A DNA stretch of 64,000 nucleotides from Flavobacterium weaverense (GCF_003688495.1 NZ_REFH01000009.1:124001-188000), one strand, 5' to 3'; counted from the stretch's first letter, positions 46,497-55,244 are shown. Program-made: numbers and translations. Notes: generated from the letters alone by a model not told the origin.

Positions 46497-46560
46497 AAAT
46501 TCCAAAATCCAAGAAAATGAGACTAATTTAAACGTCGCAAAATATTGGAATTTGGAATTT
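46497..46560 (+). repeat. Long inverted repeat between the oxygenase and SUI1 genes
   Basis: The 16-base arm at 46497-46512 pairs with 46545-46560 with one mismatch (AAATTCCAAAATCCAA versus TTGGAATTTGGAATTT). Two T-rich runs follow, so it may terminate the oxygenase transcript. The AATTCCAA-type sequence recurs in flavobacterial intergenic regions as I recall. Confidence 0.7.
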
Positions 46561-46588
46561 GTTTTTTGAATTTTTTATTAAATTATTT

Positions 46589-46918
46589 ATGGACTTACAA
46601 GACCAATTAAAAAATCTTTTTCCAGATCACGAACCAGGTCCTGAGGAAATAATTGAAGCAGAACCACATGAATTATATGTTCAAAAAGAACCTATGATTT
46701 GCAAATTCGAAAAGAGAAAAGGAAAAGCCACAACGATCATTGAAGGTTATGAAGGAATCGATGAAGATTTCAAAATTCTAGCTAAAGAAATTAAAACGAA
46801 ACTTAGTGTTGGCGGTACTTTTAAAGACGACTCCATCATCATACAAGGAGATTATCGTGATAAAATCATGACCATTTTAAAAGATAAAGGTTTTAAAGTA
46901 AAACGTGTTGGAGGCTGA
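46589..46918 (+). CDS. SUI1/eIF1-family translation initiation factor
   Basis: The 109-residue product (from MDLQDQLKNLFPDHEP) carries the SUI1 fold: a CKFEKRKGKATTIIEGYEG segment, LAKEIKTKLSVGGTFKDDSI, then IQGDYRDKIMTILKDKGF. It resembles YciH. It probably affects start codon selection or ribosome recycling. The earlier start at 46559 is unlikely because it falls right after the repeat. Confidence 0.9.
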   Translation: MDLQDQLKNLFPDHEPGPEEIIEAEPHELYVQKEPMICKFEKRKGKATTIIEGYEGIDEDFKILAKEIKTKLSVGGTFKDDSIIIQGDYRDKIMTILKDKGFKVKRVGG

Positions 46919-46973
46919 AACAAGTGCTCCCTGGGCAGTTACTAGTACTCTCTTAAAAAATAAATTTAAATAG

Positions 46974-47016
46974 CTTAGTGAACTTTGCAAAATCCTTTGT
47001 GAACTTTGCGGTTAAA
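46974..47016 (+). repeat. Short direct repeat GTGAACTTTGC, 20-base period
   Basis: The word GTGAACTTTGC occurs at 46979-46989 and 46999-47009. This short unit (CTTAGTGAACTTTGC..., then ...CTTTGCGGTTAAA) resembles a dispersed intergenic element I have seen in Bacteroidota. It lies 12 bases before the nucleoside phosphorylase start. Confidence 0.45.
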
Positions 47017-47027
47017 CCAAATTAGAA

Positions 47028-47897
47028 ATGATAAAATCATCAGAATTAATTTTAAATCCAGACGGTAGTGTTTACCATTTGAATTTAAAACCAGAAAATA
47101 TCGCGCACGACATCATCTTTGTAGGTGATCAAAATCGTGTCGAAAAAATAACTCAGTTTTTTGATAGCATTGAATTTTCGACTCAAAAAAGAGAATTTAA
47201 AACTCAAACCGGACTTTTTAAGGGTAAAAGAATTACAGTAATGTCTACTGGAATTGGCCCTGACAATATAGACATCGTGATCAATGAATTAGACGCGTTA
47301 GTAAATATCGATTTAGAAACTAAAATGTCTAAAGAGAAATTAACCTCTCTCAATATTATCAGAGTTGGAACTTCGGGTTCTTTGCAGGCTGATATTCCAG
47401 TCGATTCGTTTGTGATGTCAAAATTTGGTCTAGGATTAGATAACATGCTCCGCTCCTACTTGATAGATGAAGTTTCTAATATCGAAATTGAAGATGCTTT
47501 TGTAAAACACACCAATTGGGACCCTAAAAAAGGAAAACCTTATGTTATCGCTTGTTCAGAGAAACTGGAAAAAATGATTGAAAGCGACAAAATGCACAAG
47601 GGAATTACGGCAACTGCTGGTGGTTTCTATGGTCCTCAAGGACGCGTTTTACGTTTGAATATCCAAGACGAAAATTTAAATTCTAAAATGGATAACTTCC
47701 AATTTGAAGGTAACAGAATCACCAATCTCGAAATGGAAACCGGCGCTATTTACGGACTTTCAGCACTTCTAGGACATAATGCACTTTCTTTAAATGCGAT
47801 AATTGCTAATCGTGCTTCGGGAACATTTAGTGAAGATCCATACAAAGCAGTCGACGAATTGATTGCTTATACTTTAGACAAATTGGCGAAAGCATAA
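47028..47897 (+). CDS. Nucleoside phosphorylase (uridine phosphorylase-like)
   Basis: The 289-residue product has the NP-1 fold: VFVGDQNRVEKITQFF-like start, MSTGIGPDNIDIVINEL for phosphate, SLNIIRVGTSGSLQADIPV, and NLEMETGAIYGLSALLGH for nucleoside binding. It cleaves a nucleoside to base plus ribose-1-phosphate. Whether it prefers uridine or purine cannot be read here. A dispersed hairpin element follows at once. Confidence 0.9.
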   Translation: MIKSSELILNPDGSVYHLNLKPENIAHDIIFVGDQNRVEKITQFFDSIEFSTQKREFKTQTGLFKGKRITVMSTGIGPDNIDIVINELDALVNIDLETKMSKEKLTSLNIIRVGTSGSLQADIPVDSFVMSKFGLGLDNMLRSYLIDEVSNIEIEDAFVKHTNWDPKKGKPYVIACSEKLEKMIESDKMHKGITATAGGFYGPQGRVLRLNIQDENLNSKMDNFQFEGNRITNLEMETGAIYGLSALLGHNALSLNAIIANRASGTFSEDPYKAVDELIAYTLDKLAKA

Positions 47898-47908
47898 TTT
47901 TTTTTTGG

Positions 47909-47987
47909 GGAGCTATTTCCTGCTCTTCACTGTATCTTTTGTACTCCTCGGCCGGAGTACAAAAGGATGCCGTTTCGATCAGGGCTA
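47909..47987 (+). repeat. Dispersed hairpin repeat, copy B
   Basis: Starts GGAGCT 12 bases after the phosphorylase stop and ends CAGGGCTA. Its hairpin has an 11-bp perfect stem (47937-47947 with 47954-47964), whereas copy A at 2209 has different arm bases but the same flanks, so base pairing is conserved while the arm sequence is not. Confidence 0.75.
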
Positions 47988-48024
47988 AAAAATCACTAAA
48001 TACATCCTAATAATTTTAAAAAAC

Positions 48025-48555
48025 ATGAATCTAGTACTTGAGACGGACCGACTATTGCTTCGGGAAATGAAATTGTCAGATGCAGAAGCACTATTCGAGA
48101 TGGATTGTAATCCAAACGTTCATAAATATTTATGGAATAAACCGATGAATTCTATTGATCAAGTCAACGAGTATATTAATATGATCAGAGCTCAATACGT
48201 CCAGAACAAAATTGGAAGATTTGTAGTGATCGAAAAAGAAAGTAATAAATTAATAGGCTGGGCTGGATTAAAATACGATACTGAAAAAATAAACAATAGA
48301 ATAAATTTTTATGATATCGGTTACCGACTCAATGAAAGCGCTTGGGGAAAAGGATATGCTTCTGAAGTTGCGTTTGCTTGGCTTGATTACGGTTTTAATA
48401 CCATGAAATTAGATTCGATTATGGCAGCAGCGCATGCTGAAAATGCAGCTTCGAATGCAATTTTAAAAAAGATCGGCATGAAAATCACCGAAAACTATCT
48501 CGAAAACGGAGTATTATGGAACTGGTTTGAATTAAAAAATGAAGCAAAACTATGA
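48025..48555 (+). CDS. GNAT-family N-acetyltransferase (RimJ/RimL type)
   Basis: The 176-residue product matches the RimJ/RimL acetyltransferase pattern: LETDRLLLREMKLSDAEALF, GYRLNESAWGKGYASEVAFA near residue 105 for acetyl-CoA binding, and AHAENAASNAILKKIGM. It acetylates an amine of unknown identity. Its stop overlaps the next ATG (ATGA). Confidence 0.9.
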   Translation: MNLVLETDRLLLREMKLSDAEALFEMDCNPNVHKYLWNKPMNSIDQVNEYINMIRAQYVQNKIGRFVVIEKESNKLIGWAGLKYDTEKINNRINFYDIGYRLNESAWGKGYASEVAFAWLDYGFNTMKLDSIMAAAHAENAASNAILKKIGMKITENYLENGVLWNWFELKNEAKL

Positions 48556-49403
48556 AAACAATAAAAATAGCTGGAGTACCAGAACATTTTAATCTTCCTT
48601 GGAATTTAGCAATAGATAATGGAGATTTCGAAAAAGAAAATATTGATTTGCAGTGGACTGATGTTCCTGAAGGAACAGGAAAAATGTGCCAAATGCTTCG
48701 CGATGGATCTACTGATATCGCTGTTATCCTAACAGAAGGAATCGTAAAAGATATAGTTGCAGGAAATAAAAGCAAGATTGTGCAGATTTATGTTGAAAGC
48801 CCTTTAATTTGGGGAATTCACGTAGCTGCTAAATCTGATTATAAAACGCTAGCCGACTTAGAAAATAAAAAAGTGGCTATTTCTCGTTTAGGTTCTGGGT
48901 CGCAATTGATGGCTTACGTAAATGCGGATAACCAAAATTGGAAAACAGAAAACTTGCAATTTGAAATTGTTAATACAATAGATGGCGCAGTCGACGCGCT
49001 GACAAGTGGGAACGCAGATTATTTTATGTGGGAACGTTTTATGACTAAACCGCTAGTGGATAATGGTACTTTCCGACGAATTGATGATTGTCCTACGCCA
49101 TGGCCATGCTTTGTAATTGCAGTTCGTGATGAAGTTATAGAAAATGACCCAACAATTATCTCAAAAATTCTTTCTGTTATAAATCAGACAACTGAAGACT
49201 TCAAAGATATCCCAAGTATTGATAAATCATTGGCATCAAATTACAACCAGAAAACAGAAGATATTAAAGAATGGCTTTCGTTGACGCATTGGTCGCAAAA
49301 ATCATTAGCACCACAAATGTTAAACAAAGTTCAAAATCAGCTTCTTCAACTTAAAATTATAGATAAAAAAGGTACTTTTGAGGATATTGTAAAAACAGTC
49401 TAG
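48552..49403 (+). CDS. Solute-binding-like protein without signal peptide
   Basis: The 283-residue product has the two-lobed fold of ABC transporter substrate-binding proteins of the NMT1/SsuA kind: IKIAGVPEHFNLPWNLAIDN, DLENKKVAISRLGSGSQL, FEIVNTIDGAVDALTSGNAD and CPTPWPCFVIAVRDEV. It starts directly with MKTIKIAG and has no signal peptide, and no permease or ATPase is adjacent. It overlaps the acetyltransferase gene. It may be a cytoplasmic ligand-binding protein or enzyme. The ligand cannot be read. Confidence 0.82.
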   Translation: MKTIKIAGVPEHFNLPWNLAIDNGDFEKENIDLQWTDVPEGTGKMCQMLRDGSTDIAVILTEGIVKDIVAGNKSKIVQIYVESPLIWGIHVAAKSDYKTLADLENKKVAISRLGSGSQLMAYVNADNQNWKTENLQFEIVNTIDGAVDALTSGNADYFMWERFMTKPLVDNGTFRRIDDCPTPWPCFVIAVRDEVIENDPTIISKILSVINQTTEDFKDIPSIDKSLASNYNQKTEDIKEWLSLTHWSQKSLAPQMLNKVQNQLLQLKIIDKKGTFEDIVKTV

Positions 49404-49419
49404 ATTACTGTTTTTATTA

Positions 49420-50358
49420 ATGCTTATGATAAAAATCAATAACATCAATTTTCAAGAAATAAAACAAAAACTTCAGGTCAAAAAACCATGGGATGATGTT
49501 ATTATTTTTGTATTGAATATTTTGATAGCCATCCCGCTTTTTATCATATTACATCAAAATTTAATAAATCCAAACTGGTTTTTAAACATTGATCGTGTTA
49601 TTCTCTTTATAGTGATGATTGTGGTTATTCAAATCATTCTTAGACTATTACGAAAATTTATTATTCCTTGTATCATCGTTTACTTATTGGTTTTGGGTTA
49701 CGGTTCAACGATAGGTAATTATGGATTTAATAATGTATATGACGATTATAATTCAATGATGTATAGCATGTCATATAATCCGTATCCGCAGGATATTATT
49801 ATCGCTAAACTTCTGCCCTTTCCAAATAAATCAAAAATTATAAATGCAATAGAATACCAAAATCCAAAGGTTCGAAATTTTGCTGTGATGGCAACATCAA
49901 AATATTTTAAAGATCTAAAAGGTTATTCTGAATACCGCACCATAATTCAGTGTTTTGCCGTTTTTAAGGAAATTAATGGCAGATGGAACTATGTAAGTGA
50001 CCCAAAAGCTGGCGATTATATTGCCACTGCAACTGAATCACTACTATATTTTTCTGGTGATTGTGATGACCATTCCATCTTGATGGCCGCATGTGTTAGA
50101 GCAATTGGTGGAACTCCCCGTTTGATACATACTAAAGGGCACATCTACCCTGAGATCTTAATAGGTTCGCACGCGGACTTAGAAAAAGTCAATTTTCTAA
50201 TTAAAAACATCTTGTTCCCAAACGAAAGCCGCGACAAAAAGCTCTTTTATCACGTAGACGAACGTGGCCAAATATGGATGAATTTAGATTATACGGCGAG
50301 ATATCCTGGCGGACCGTTTTTATCAGAAGAAATTTTAGGAGCGCTAACATTAGATTAA
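49420..50358 (+). CDS. Transglutaminase-like membrane protein
   Basis: The 312-residue protein has three membrane segments in the first 100 residues, then a soluble domain with the papain-like transglutaminase core: SGDCDDHSILMAACVRAIGG (Cys), KGHIYPEILIGS (His) and a downstream Asp in MNLDYTARYPGG. It is probably anchored with the domain in the periplasm. The start could also be the third codon (49426). The spacing of 16 bases suggests cotranscription with the solute-binding gene. Confidence 0.85.
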   Translation: MLMIKINNINFQEIKQKLQVKKPWDDVIIFVLNILIAIPLFIILHQNLINPNWFLNIDRVILFIVMIVVIQIILRLLRKFIIPCIIVYLLVLGYGSTIGNYGFNNVYDDYNSMMYSMSYNPYPQDIIIAKLLPFPNKSKIINAIEYQNPKVRNFAVMATSKYFKDLKGYSEYRTIIQCFAVFKEINGRWNYVSDPKAGDYIATATESLLYFSGDCDDHSILMAACVRAIGGTPRLIHTKGHIYPEILIGSHADLEKVNFLIKNILFPNESRDKKLFYHVDERGQIWMNLDYTARYPGGPFLSEEILGALTLD

Positions 50359-50501
50359 GTGTTTCTAGAAATTATTCATGCAGAAAAAGATCACTTAAAT
50401 TTTTTGCTTAATCGAACGTGAAAATGATGTTAATATGAATTCAAGCAAATTATATTTTGTTATCTTGAGCAAACTTAAGATTTACATTTAATTTGTTCAC
50501 C

Positions 50502-52760
50502 ATGGAAAATTCAACATTAAAAGCTTTCATACCACTATTTTATCTCGTTTGGTCAGACGACCTATTGACCGAAAAAGAATTCTCGACTTTGAAGAATTTT
50601 ATAACATCACAGAGTTGGTTGTCTAAAAAAGATCAAGAATTAATGCTATCTAAATTAGATGCAAAAAATCCTCCCTCTCGAGTTGTTTTAAACAGTTGGA
50701 AAGCCGAAATAGAAGCAGTCCTTAGCCTAAATCCAACTGTAAAATCAACATCAGAGATAGCAATTTTACTTTCTGATAACAATCAAGCGATAAAAAATAA
50801 TCATATTGAGTTTCTAAAACTTGAAAATGATTTAGGATTTTCAGGTGACGAAATTATTGCTGATTTCAGTAAAGAATCAAACAGCTTCACTTCAAATCAA
50901 GCAGCTTCTTCTAGTTTTGAAATAGAAAAATTAACCGAAATTTTAGATGGCGAGCAAGCTCCTATAATAAAAAAGGTAAAATCAATTATTAGCCAACCGG
51001 TATTTGCTTACGAAACCTCTACCGATACCGCCGTTTATCGGGAAAAAGTATTTGAATGGTGTAAAATTTTGGCAAAAGAAAACTTAGGAAATATGGCCTA
51101 TCCCACTGAATATGGTGGAGGCGATAATATTGCTGATTATTTTGCTATAATGGAAACCTTAAGTTATCATGACTTAAGCTTAGTAATTAAATTTGGAGTT
51201 CAATTTGGATTGTGGGGAATGAGTGTTCACTCCTTGGGAACAGAAAAACATTATGCTAAGTATTTAAGAGATATTGGTTCTTTGAAACTTCCTGGTTGTT
51301 TTGCAATGACGGAAACTAATCACGGTTCGAATGTTAAAGGAATGGAAACTACTGCAACATACAATCATGAGACAAAGACTTTTACAATTCACACTCCGCA
51401 TCCAAAAGCTCAAAAAGAATATATAGGTAATGCCGCTGTTCACGGCCAAATGGCGACAGTTTTTGCCAAATTAATTATTGGCGAAACAGATTATGGAGTT
51501 AATGCATTTATAGTTCCTATTAGAGATAGCAATAGTATTGTCTTAAAAGGAGTAACTATTAATGATTGTGGTTTAAAAATGGGATTGAACGGAGTTGACA
51601 ACGGAACAATTAGTTTTAATCAAGTTGTTATTCCGAAAGAGAATATGCTTGACCGATTTGCTTCTGTAAACGAAAATGGAGAATTTGAAAGTCCAATTCC
51701 TAGTGATAATAGACGCTTCTTTACCATGCTTGGTACTTTAGTTGGTGGTCGAATAGGTATCCCTAGATCGGCTTTGGCTGCAGCCAAATCTGGATTAGCA
51801 ATTGCAATCAGATACAGTGATAAACGCAGACAATTCGGTCCAGAAGGTGGTTCAGAAGTGCCAATATTAAATTACCGAATTCATCAAAGAAGATTACTAC
51901 CATTACTAGCAAAAACATACGCTACTCATTTTGCATTGAAATATGTTACGAAGCGTTTCATGGTCAGAACTGAAATTGAGATGCCTGAGATTGAAGCATT
52001 GGCGGCGGGAATGAAAGCGTACTCTACTTGGAGTACTACTGCCATTTTACAAGAATGTAGAGAAGCGTGCGGTGGAAAAGCTTATCTATCAGAGAACAGA
52101 ATTGATGCTCTAAAAAATGATACTGAAGTATATACCACGTTTGAAGGTGATAATACAGTTTTAATGCAATTAGTTGCTAAAAACCGCTTATCAGAATTCA
52201 GAAAGTCATTTGGAAAGATGGATACAATGGGAATCATTCAATATGTTTACGGAAATGCAAAAACTGCTATTTCTGAAAAAAATCCTATTGCAACACGCAA
52301 AACAGATGCAGAACATTTAATGGATGAAAAATTTCATTTAAGTGCTTTTCAGTATCGTGAAAAAACAACTTTGGCATCAGCCGCAAAACGATTAAAGAAA
52401 CTTATTGATGGCGGTCTCGAACCTTACGATGCTTTTAATGTGGTGCAGCACCAAATGATTGATGTAGCACAAGCATATCTTGAAAGAATAGTTTTAGAGC
52501 AATTTCAATTAGCTATTAAAACAATTGCTGATAAAGAAGTGAAGGCAATATTAGTAAAAGTATACCAACTATATGCGCTTTCACAAATTGAAAAAAATAA
52601 AGGATGGTATTTAGAAGACGGTTATATGGAAGCCGTTAAAACAAAAGCTATTCGTAAAATGGTCAATCAATTGTGTTGGGATATCCGACCAGAAGCCGTC
52701 GCTTTAGTGAAAGCTTTTGACATTCCTGACAGTTGCCTTGCTGCGCCAATTGCTTTTTAA
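50502..52760 (+). CDS. Acyl-CoA dehydrogenase, acyl-CoA oxidase-like
   Basis: From ATG 50502 the product is 752 residues, with an upstream TTG (50493) as a less likely start. The FAD/acyl-CoA core motifs are present: LPGCFAMTETNHGSNVKGME, GLKMGLNGVDNGTISF, ALAAAKSGLAIAIRYS, and EVYTTFEGDNTVLMQLVAKN near the catalytic region, which is the acyl-CoA oxidase signature. The first 150 residues form an extra N-terminal domain and the last 150 the helical C domain. It takes the first step of beta-oxidation. A strong terminator follows 92 bases after the stop. Confidence 0.9.
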   Translation: MENSTLKAFIPLFYLVWSDDLLTEKEFSTLKNFITSQSWLSKKDQELMLSKLDAKNPPSRVVLNSWKAEIEAVLSLNPTVKSTSEIAILLSDNNQAIKNNHIEFLKLENDLGFSGDEIIADFSKESNSFTSNQAASSSFEIEKLTEILDGEQAPIIKKVKSIISQPVFAYETSTDTAVYREKVFEWCKILAKENLGNMAYPTEYGGGDNIADYFAIMETLSYHDLSLVIKFGVQFGLWGMSVHSLGTEKHYAKYLRDIGSLKLPGCFAMTETNHGSNVKGMETTATYNHETKTFTIHTPHPKAQKEYIGNAAVHGQMATVFAKLIIGETDYGVNAFIVPIRDSNSIVLKGVTINDCGLKMGLNGVDNGTISFNQVVIPKENMLDRFASVNENGEFESPIPSDNRRFFTMLGTLVGGRIGIPRSALAAAKSGLAIAIRYSDKRRQFGPEGGSEVPILNYRIHQRRLLPLLAKTYATHFALKYVTKRFMVRTEIEMPEIEALAAGMKAYSTWSTTAILQECREACGGKAYLSENRIDALKNDTEVYTTFEGDNTVLMQLVAKNRLSEFRKSFGKMDTMGIIQYVYGNAKTAISEKNPIATRKTDAEHLMDEKFHLSAFQYREKTTLASAAKRLKKLIDGGLEPYDAFNVVQHQMIDVAQAYLERIVLEQFQLAIKTIADKEVKAILVKVYQLYALSQIEKNKGWYLEDGYMEAVKTKAIRKMVNQLCWDIRPEAVALVKAFDIPDSCLAAPIAF

Positions 52761-52851
52761 AAGTTAAAACCTTACCGGATAAATTTTTGAGAAGTTTAAC
52801 ACCCTGTTTTTCATTAAAGTTAAAGTAGAAAAATACATCAATATATTTTCT

Positions 52852-52891
52852 AAAAGCCCTCAACACGATACAAAGTGTTCAGGGCTTTTTT
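52852..52891 (+). terminator. Terminator (first of three related copies)
   Basis: AAGCCCT and AGGGCTT arms with an inner CAACAC and GTGTTC extension form a stem followed by six T. It is 92 bases after the acyl-CoA dehydrogenase stop, and its downstream part begins the duplicated pilin cassette. Confidence 0.85.
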
Positions 52892-52978
52892 GATTTATAA
52901 ATATATGTAAAAAGCTGTGTAGTGATTAAACTACATGCATTTCCATTTTCCACTACAAAGCCATTTGTAAAGCTAACG

Positions 52979-52986
52979 TAGATTTG
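52979..52986 (+). promoter_or_regulatory. -7 promoter box of pilin copy 1 (same in copy 2 at 53744-53751; copy 3 at 54509-54516)
   Basis: TAGATTTG fits TAnnTTTG; copy 3 has TAAATTTG at the same relative place, about 40-60 bases before each ATG. No obvious -33 TTTG at 19-21 bases, though TTTGTAAAG is close by. The box overlaps an earlier in-frame start of the longer ORF, which supports the ATG at 53041. Confidence 0.55.
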
Positions 52987-53040
52987 CAGTGTTCAAAAGG
53001 AACAAATAAAAAAGATATAAAATCCCAAATCTATATTATT

Positions 53041-53598
53041 ATGAAAAAACAAATCGTTATTGCAGCACTAGCTCTTGGAGCATTCGTTTTCGGAACTACA
53101 AATGCACAAGCTCAAACAGGAACCAGTTCTACACCAGTAAGCACTGCAGTAAATATTATTTTATCAGACGTTATTTCAATTGACGCTGGAAGTGTGGCAA
53201 CCGGAGGTTTTGTAAATTTCAATTATAGTACAACAGCAGATTATAACACGGCTAAAAATGAAACGGTAGCAAATAGTTTAAAAATAACTTCATCAAGAAA
53301 TTTTGATGTAAAAGTAAAAGCAGAAGGCGCAAATTTCGTAAACCCTACACATTCAGATGTTATTCCTGTAGATGTTTTACAAGTTAAAGCAGTAACTGGT
53401 GGAACAATGGTTGGAACTTTAAACGATATCACTTTATCTACAGCTGATCAGATATTGGTATCTGACGCAACTTTAGGAGCAGAAAGAACATTAGATATTG
53501 ATTACTCTATTTCTGCAACTAAAGCAAAAACTGTTCTTTTAGGAAAAGCACCTGGAACTTACACTCAAAAAGTAACTTACACGGCAACAGCTTTGTAA
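53041..53598 (+). CDS. Secreted pilin-like protein, copy 1
   Basis: From ATG 53041 the product is 185 residues with a signal peptide (MKKQIVIAALALGAFVFG...NAQAQ). The mature part is a single beta-rich domain: an N-terminal strand with alternating hydrophobics (VSTAVNIILSDVISID), core VNFNYSTTADYNTAKNE, and a C-terminal strand GTYTQKVTYTATAL. The Gly 14 residues from the end and the alternating pattern after it resemble the chaperone-recognition strand of chaperone-usher pilins. DUF4402-type pilin family is my best guess. Paralogs follow at 53806, 54554 and 55245. The same fold forms the end of the adhesin-like gene at 59552. Confidence 0.75.
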   Translation: MKKQIVIAALALGAFVFGTTNAQAQTGTSSTPVSTAVNIILSDVISIDAGSVATGGFVNFNYSTTADYNTAKNETVANSLKITSSRNFDVKVKAEGANFVNPTHSDVIPVDVLQVKAVTGGTMVGTLNDITLSTADQILVSDATLGAERTLDIDYSISATKAKTVLLGKAPGTYTQKVTYTATAL

Positions 53599-53616
53599 TT
53601 CATACTAAAAAAATTC

Positions 53617-53656
53617 AAAAGCCCTAAGCACGATTTAAAGTGTTCAGGGCTTTTTT
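53617..53656 (+). terminator. Terminator of pilin copy 1
   Basis: Stem AAGCCCTAAGCAC with GTGTTCAGGGCTT (one mismatch) and six T, 18 bases after the stop. It separates copy 1 from copy 2. Confidence 0.88.
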
Positions 53657-53805
53657 GATTTATAAATATATGTAAAAAGCTGTGTAGTGATTAAACTACA
53701 TGCATTTCCATTTTCCACTACAAAGCCATTTGTAAAGCTAACGTAGATTTGCAGTGTTCAAAAGGAACAAATAAAAAAGATATAAAATCCCAAATCTATA
53801 TTATT

Positions 53806-54363
53806 ATGAAAAAACAAATCGTTATTGCAGCACTAGCTCTTGGAGCATTCGTTTTCGGAACTACAAATGCACAAGCTCAAACAGGAACCAGTTCTACACC
53901 AGTAAGCACTGCAGTAAATATTATTTTATCAGACGTTATTTCAATTGACGCTGGAAGTGTGGCAACCGGAGGTTTTGTAAATTTCAATTATAGTACAACA
54001 GCAGATTATAACACGGCTAAAAATGAAACGGTAGCAAATAGTTTAAAAATAACTTCATCAAGAAATTTTGATGTAAAAGTAAAAGCAGAAGGCGCAAATT
54101 TCGTAAACCCTACACATTCAGATGTTATTCCTGTAGATGTTTTACAAGTTAAAGCAGTAACTGGTGGAACAATGGTTGGAACTTTAAACGATATCACTTT
54201 ATCTACAGCTGATCAGATATTGGTATCTGACGCAACTTTAGGAGCAGAAAGAACATTAGATATTGATTACTCTATTTCTGCAACTAAAGCAAAAACTGTT
54301 CTTTTAGGAAAAGCACCTGGAACTTACACTCAAAATGTAACTTACACTGCAACAGCTCAGTAA
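53806..54363 (+). CDS. Secreted pilin-like protein, copy 2
   Basis: A 185-residue near-identical copy of the gene at 53041. It differs at the C-terminal strand: Lys to Asn (TQNVTYTATAQ) and the last residue is Gln in place of Leu. The strand is the part expected to contact a chaperone and the next subunit, so the change could alter assembly or mark this copy as a distinct subunit. Promoter and terminator are the same as for copy 1. Confidence 0.75.
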   Translation: MKKQIVIAALALGAFVFGTTNAQAQTGTSSTPVSTAVNIILSDVISIDAGSVATGGFVNFNYSTTADYNTAKNETVANSLKITSSRNFDVKVKAEGANFVNPTHSDVIPVDVLQVKAVTGGTMVGTLNDITLSTADQILVSDATLGAERTLDIDYSISATKAKTVLLGKAPGTYTQNVTYTATAQ

Positions 54364-54381
54364 TTCATACTAAAAAAATTC

Positions 54382-54421
54382 AAAAGCCCTAAGCACGATT
54401 TAAAGTGTTCAGGGCTTTTTT
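54382..54421 (+). terminator. Terminator of pilin copy 2
   Basis: Identical to the copy 1 terminator, 19 bases after the stop; followed by a shared promoter-proximal stretch up to 54464, after which copy 3 diverges. Confidence 0.88.
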
Positions 54422-54553
54422 GATTTATAAATATATGTAAAAAGCTGTGTAGTGATTAAACTACTTTACTTTACATATTTGACTACAAAAGTATCTTCAA
54501 TGCTAGCATAAATTTGCAATGTTTAAAAGAAACGAAGAGAAATAATAAATTTC

Positions 54554-55099
54554 ATGACAAAACAAATCTTTAATGCTGTACTAATTTTAATAGCATTAAT
54601 TTTAGGAAGTACTAATCTGTTCGCTCAATCAAATGCGACTTCAGTAACTACAACCGTGAATATAATTTTGGCGGAAGTTATTTCTATTGACAATGGAAGC
54701 ATAGCAAATGGCGGAGTAGTAAATTTCAGTTACTTTACAGCTAGCGATTATAATAACACTAAAAATCTAACGATTGAAAATAGTTTAGTGGTGACTTCTT
54801 CAAATAACTTTGATGTAAAAGTAAAAGCAGAAGGAGAAAATTTTATAAGTGAAGCTGGCACTATTCCGGTGGGAGTTTTACAAGTTAAAGCTGTTAGCGG
54901 AGGATCAATGATTGGCACGCTAAATGATATTACTTTGTCAACAACTGAACAAATATTAGTTGGAAATGCAAATCCAGGAGCTCAGAGGACTTTAAGCATC
55001 GATTACTCAATTCCCGCAAATAAAGCTCGAACTGAACTTTTAGGTAAAGCACCTGGAACGTATACACAAAGAGTAAAGTTTACGGCAACCGCTTTATAA
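54554..55099 (+). CDS. Secreted pilin-like protein, diverged paralog
   Basis: The 181-residue product has a signal peptide (MTKQIFNAVLILIALILG...FAQ) and the same beta domain as the two upstream genes: VNIILAEVISIDNGSIANGG, VNFSYFTASDYNNTKN, and a C-terminal strand GTYTQRVKFTATAL. It is clearly paralogous but diverged. No strong terminator is visible after its stop, so the next genes may belong to its transcript. Confidence 0.78.
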   Translation: MTKQIFNAVLILIALILGSTNLFAQSNATSVTTTVNIILAEVISIDNGSIANGGVVNFSYFTASDYNNTKNLTIENSLVVTSSNNFDVKVKAEGENFISEAGTIPVGVLQVKAVSGGSMIGTLNDITLSTTEQILVGNANPGAQRTLSIDYSIPANKARTELLGKAPGTYTQRVKFTATAL

Positions 55100-55244
55100 T
55101 CAGATACCATTCATAGTTTTATGATATCGAATTAGGAGAATATTTAAATAATGTCTATTTTGCTACGATTATATATTTACAATTAAATTATTTAAGAAAA
55201 ATATAATTGAAATTTGTAGAAACACCCCAAACTACTAACCTATT

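Larger units (their letters stand above)
52872..54464 (+). repeat. 765-bp tandem duplication of a pilin-like gene cassette
   Basis: Bases 52872-53699 recur 765 bases later at 53637-54464, differing at only four sites by eye, all near the 3' end of the gene (K to N, a silent change, and Leu to Gln at the last residue). The unit contains the terminator, promoter and gene together, so each copy is independently expressed. The near identity shows recent duplication or gene conversion. Confidence 0.95.
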
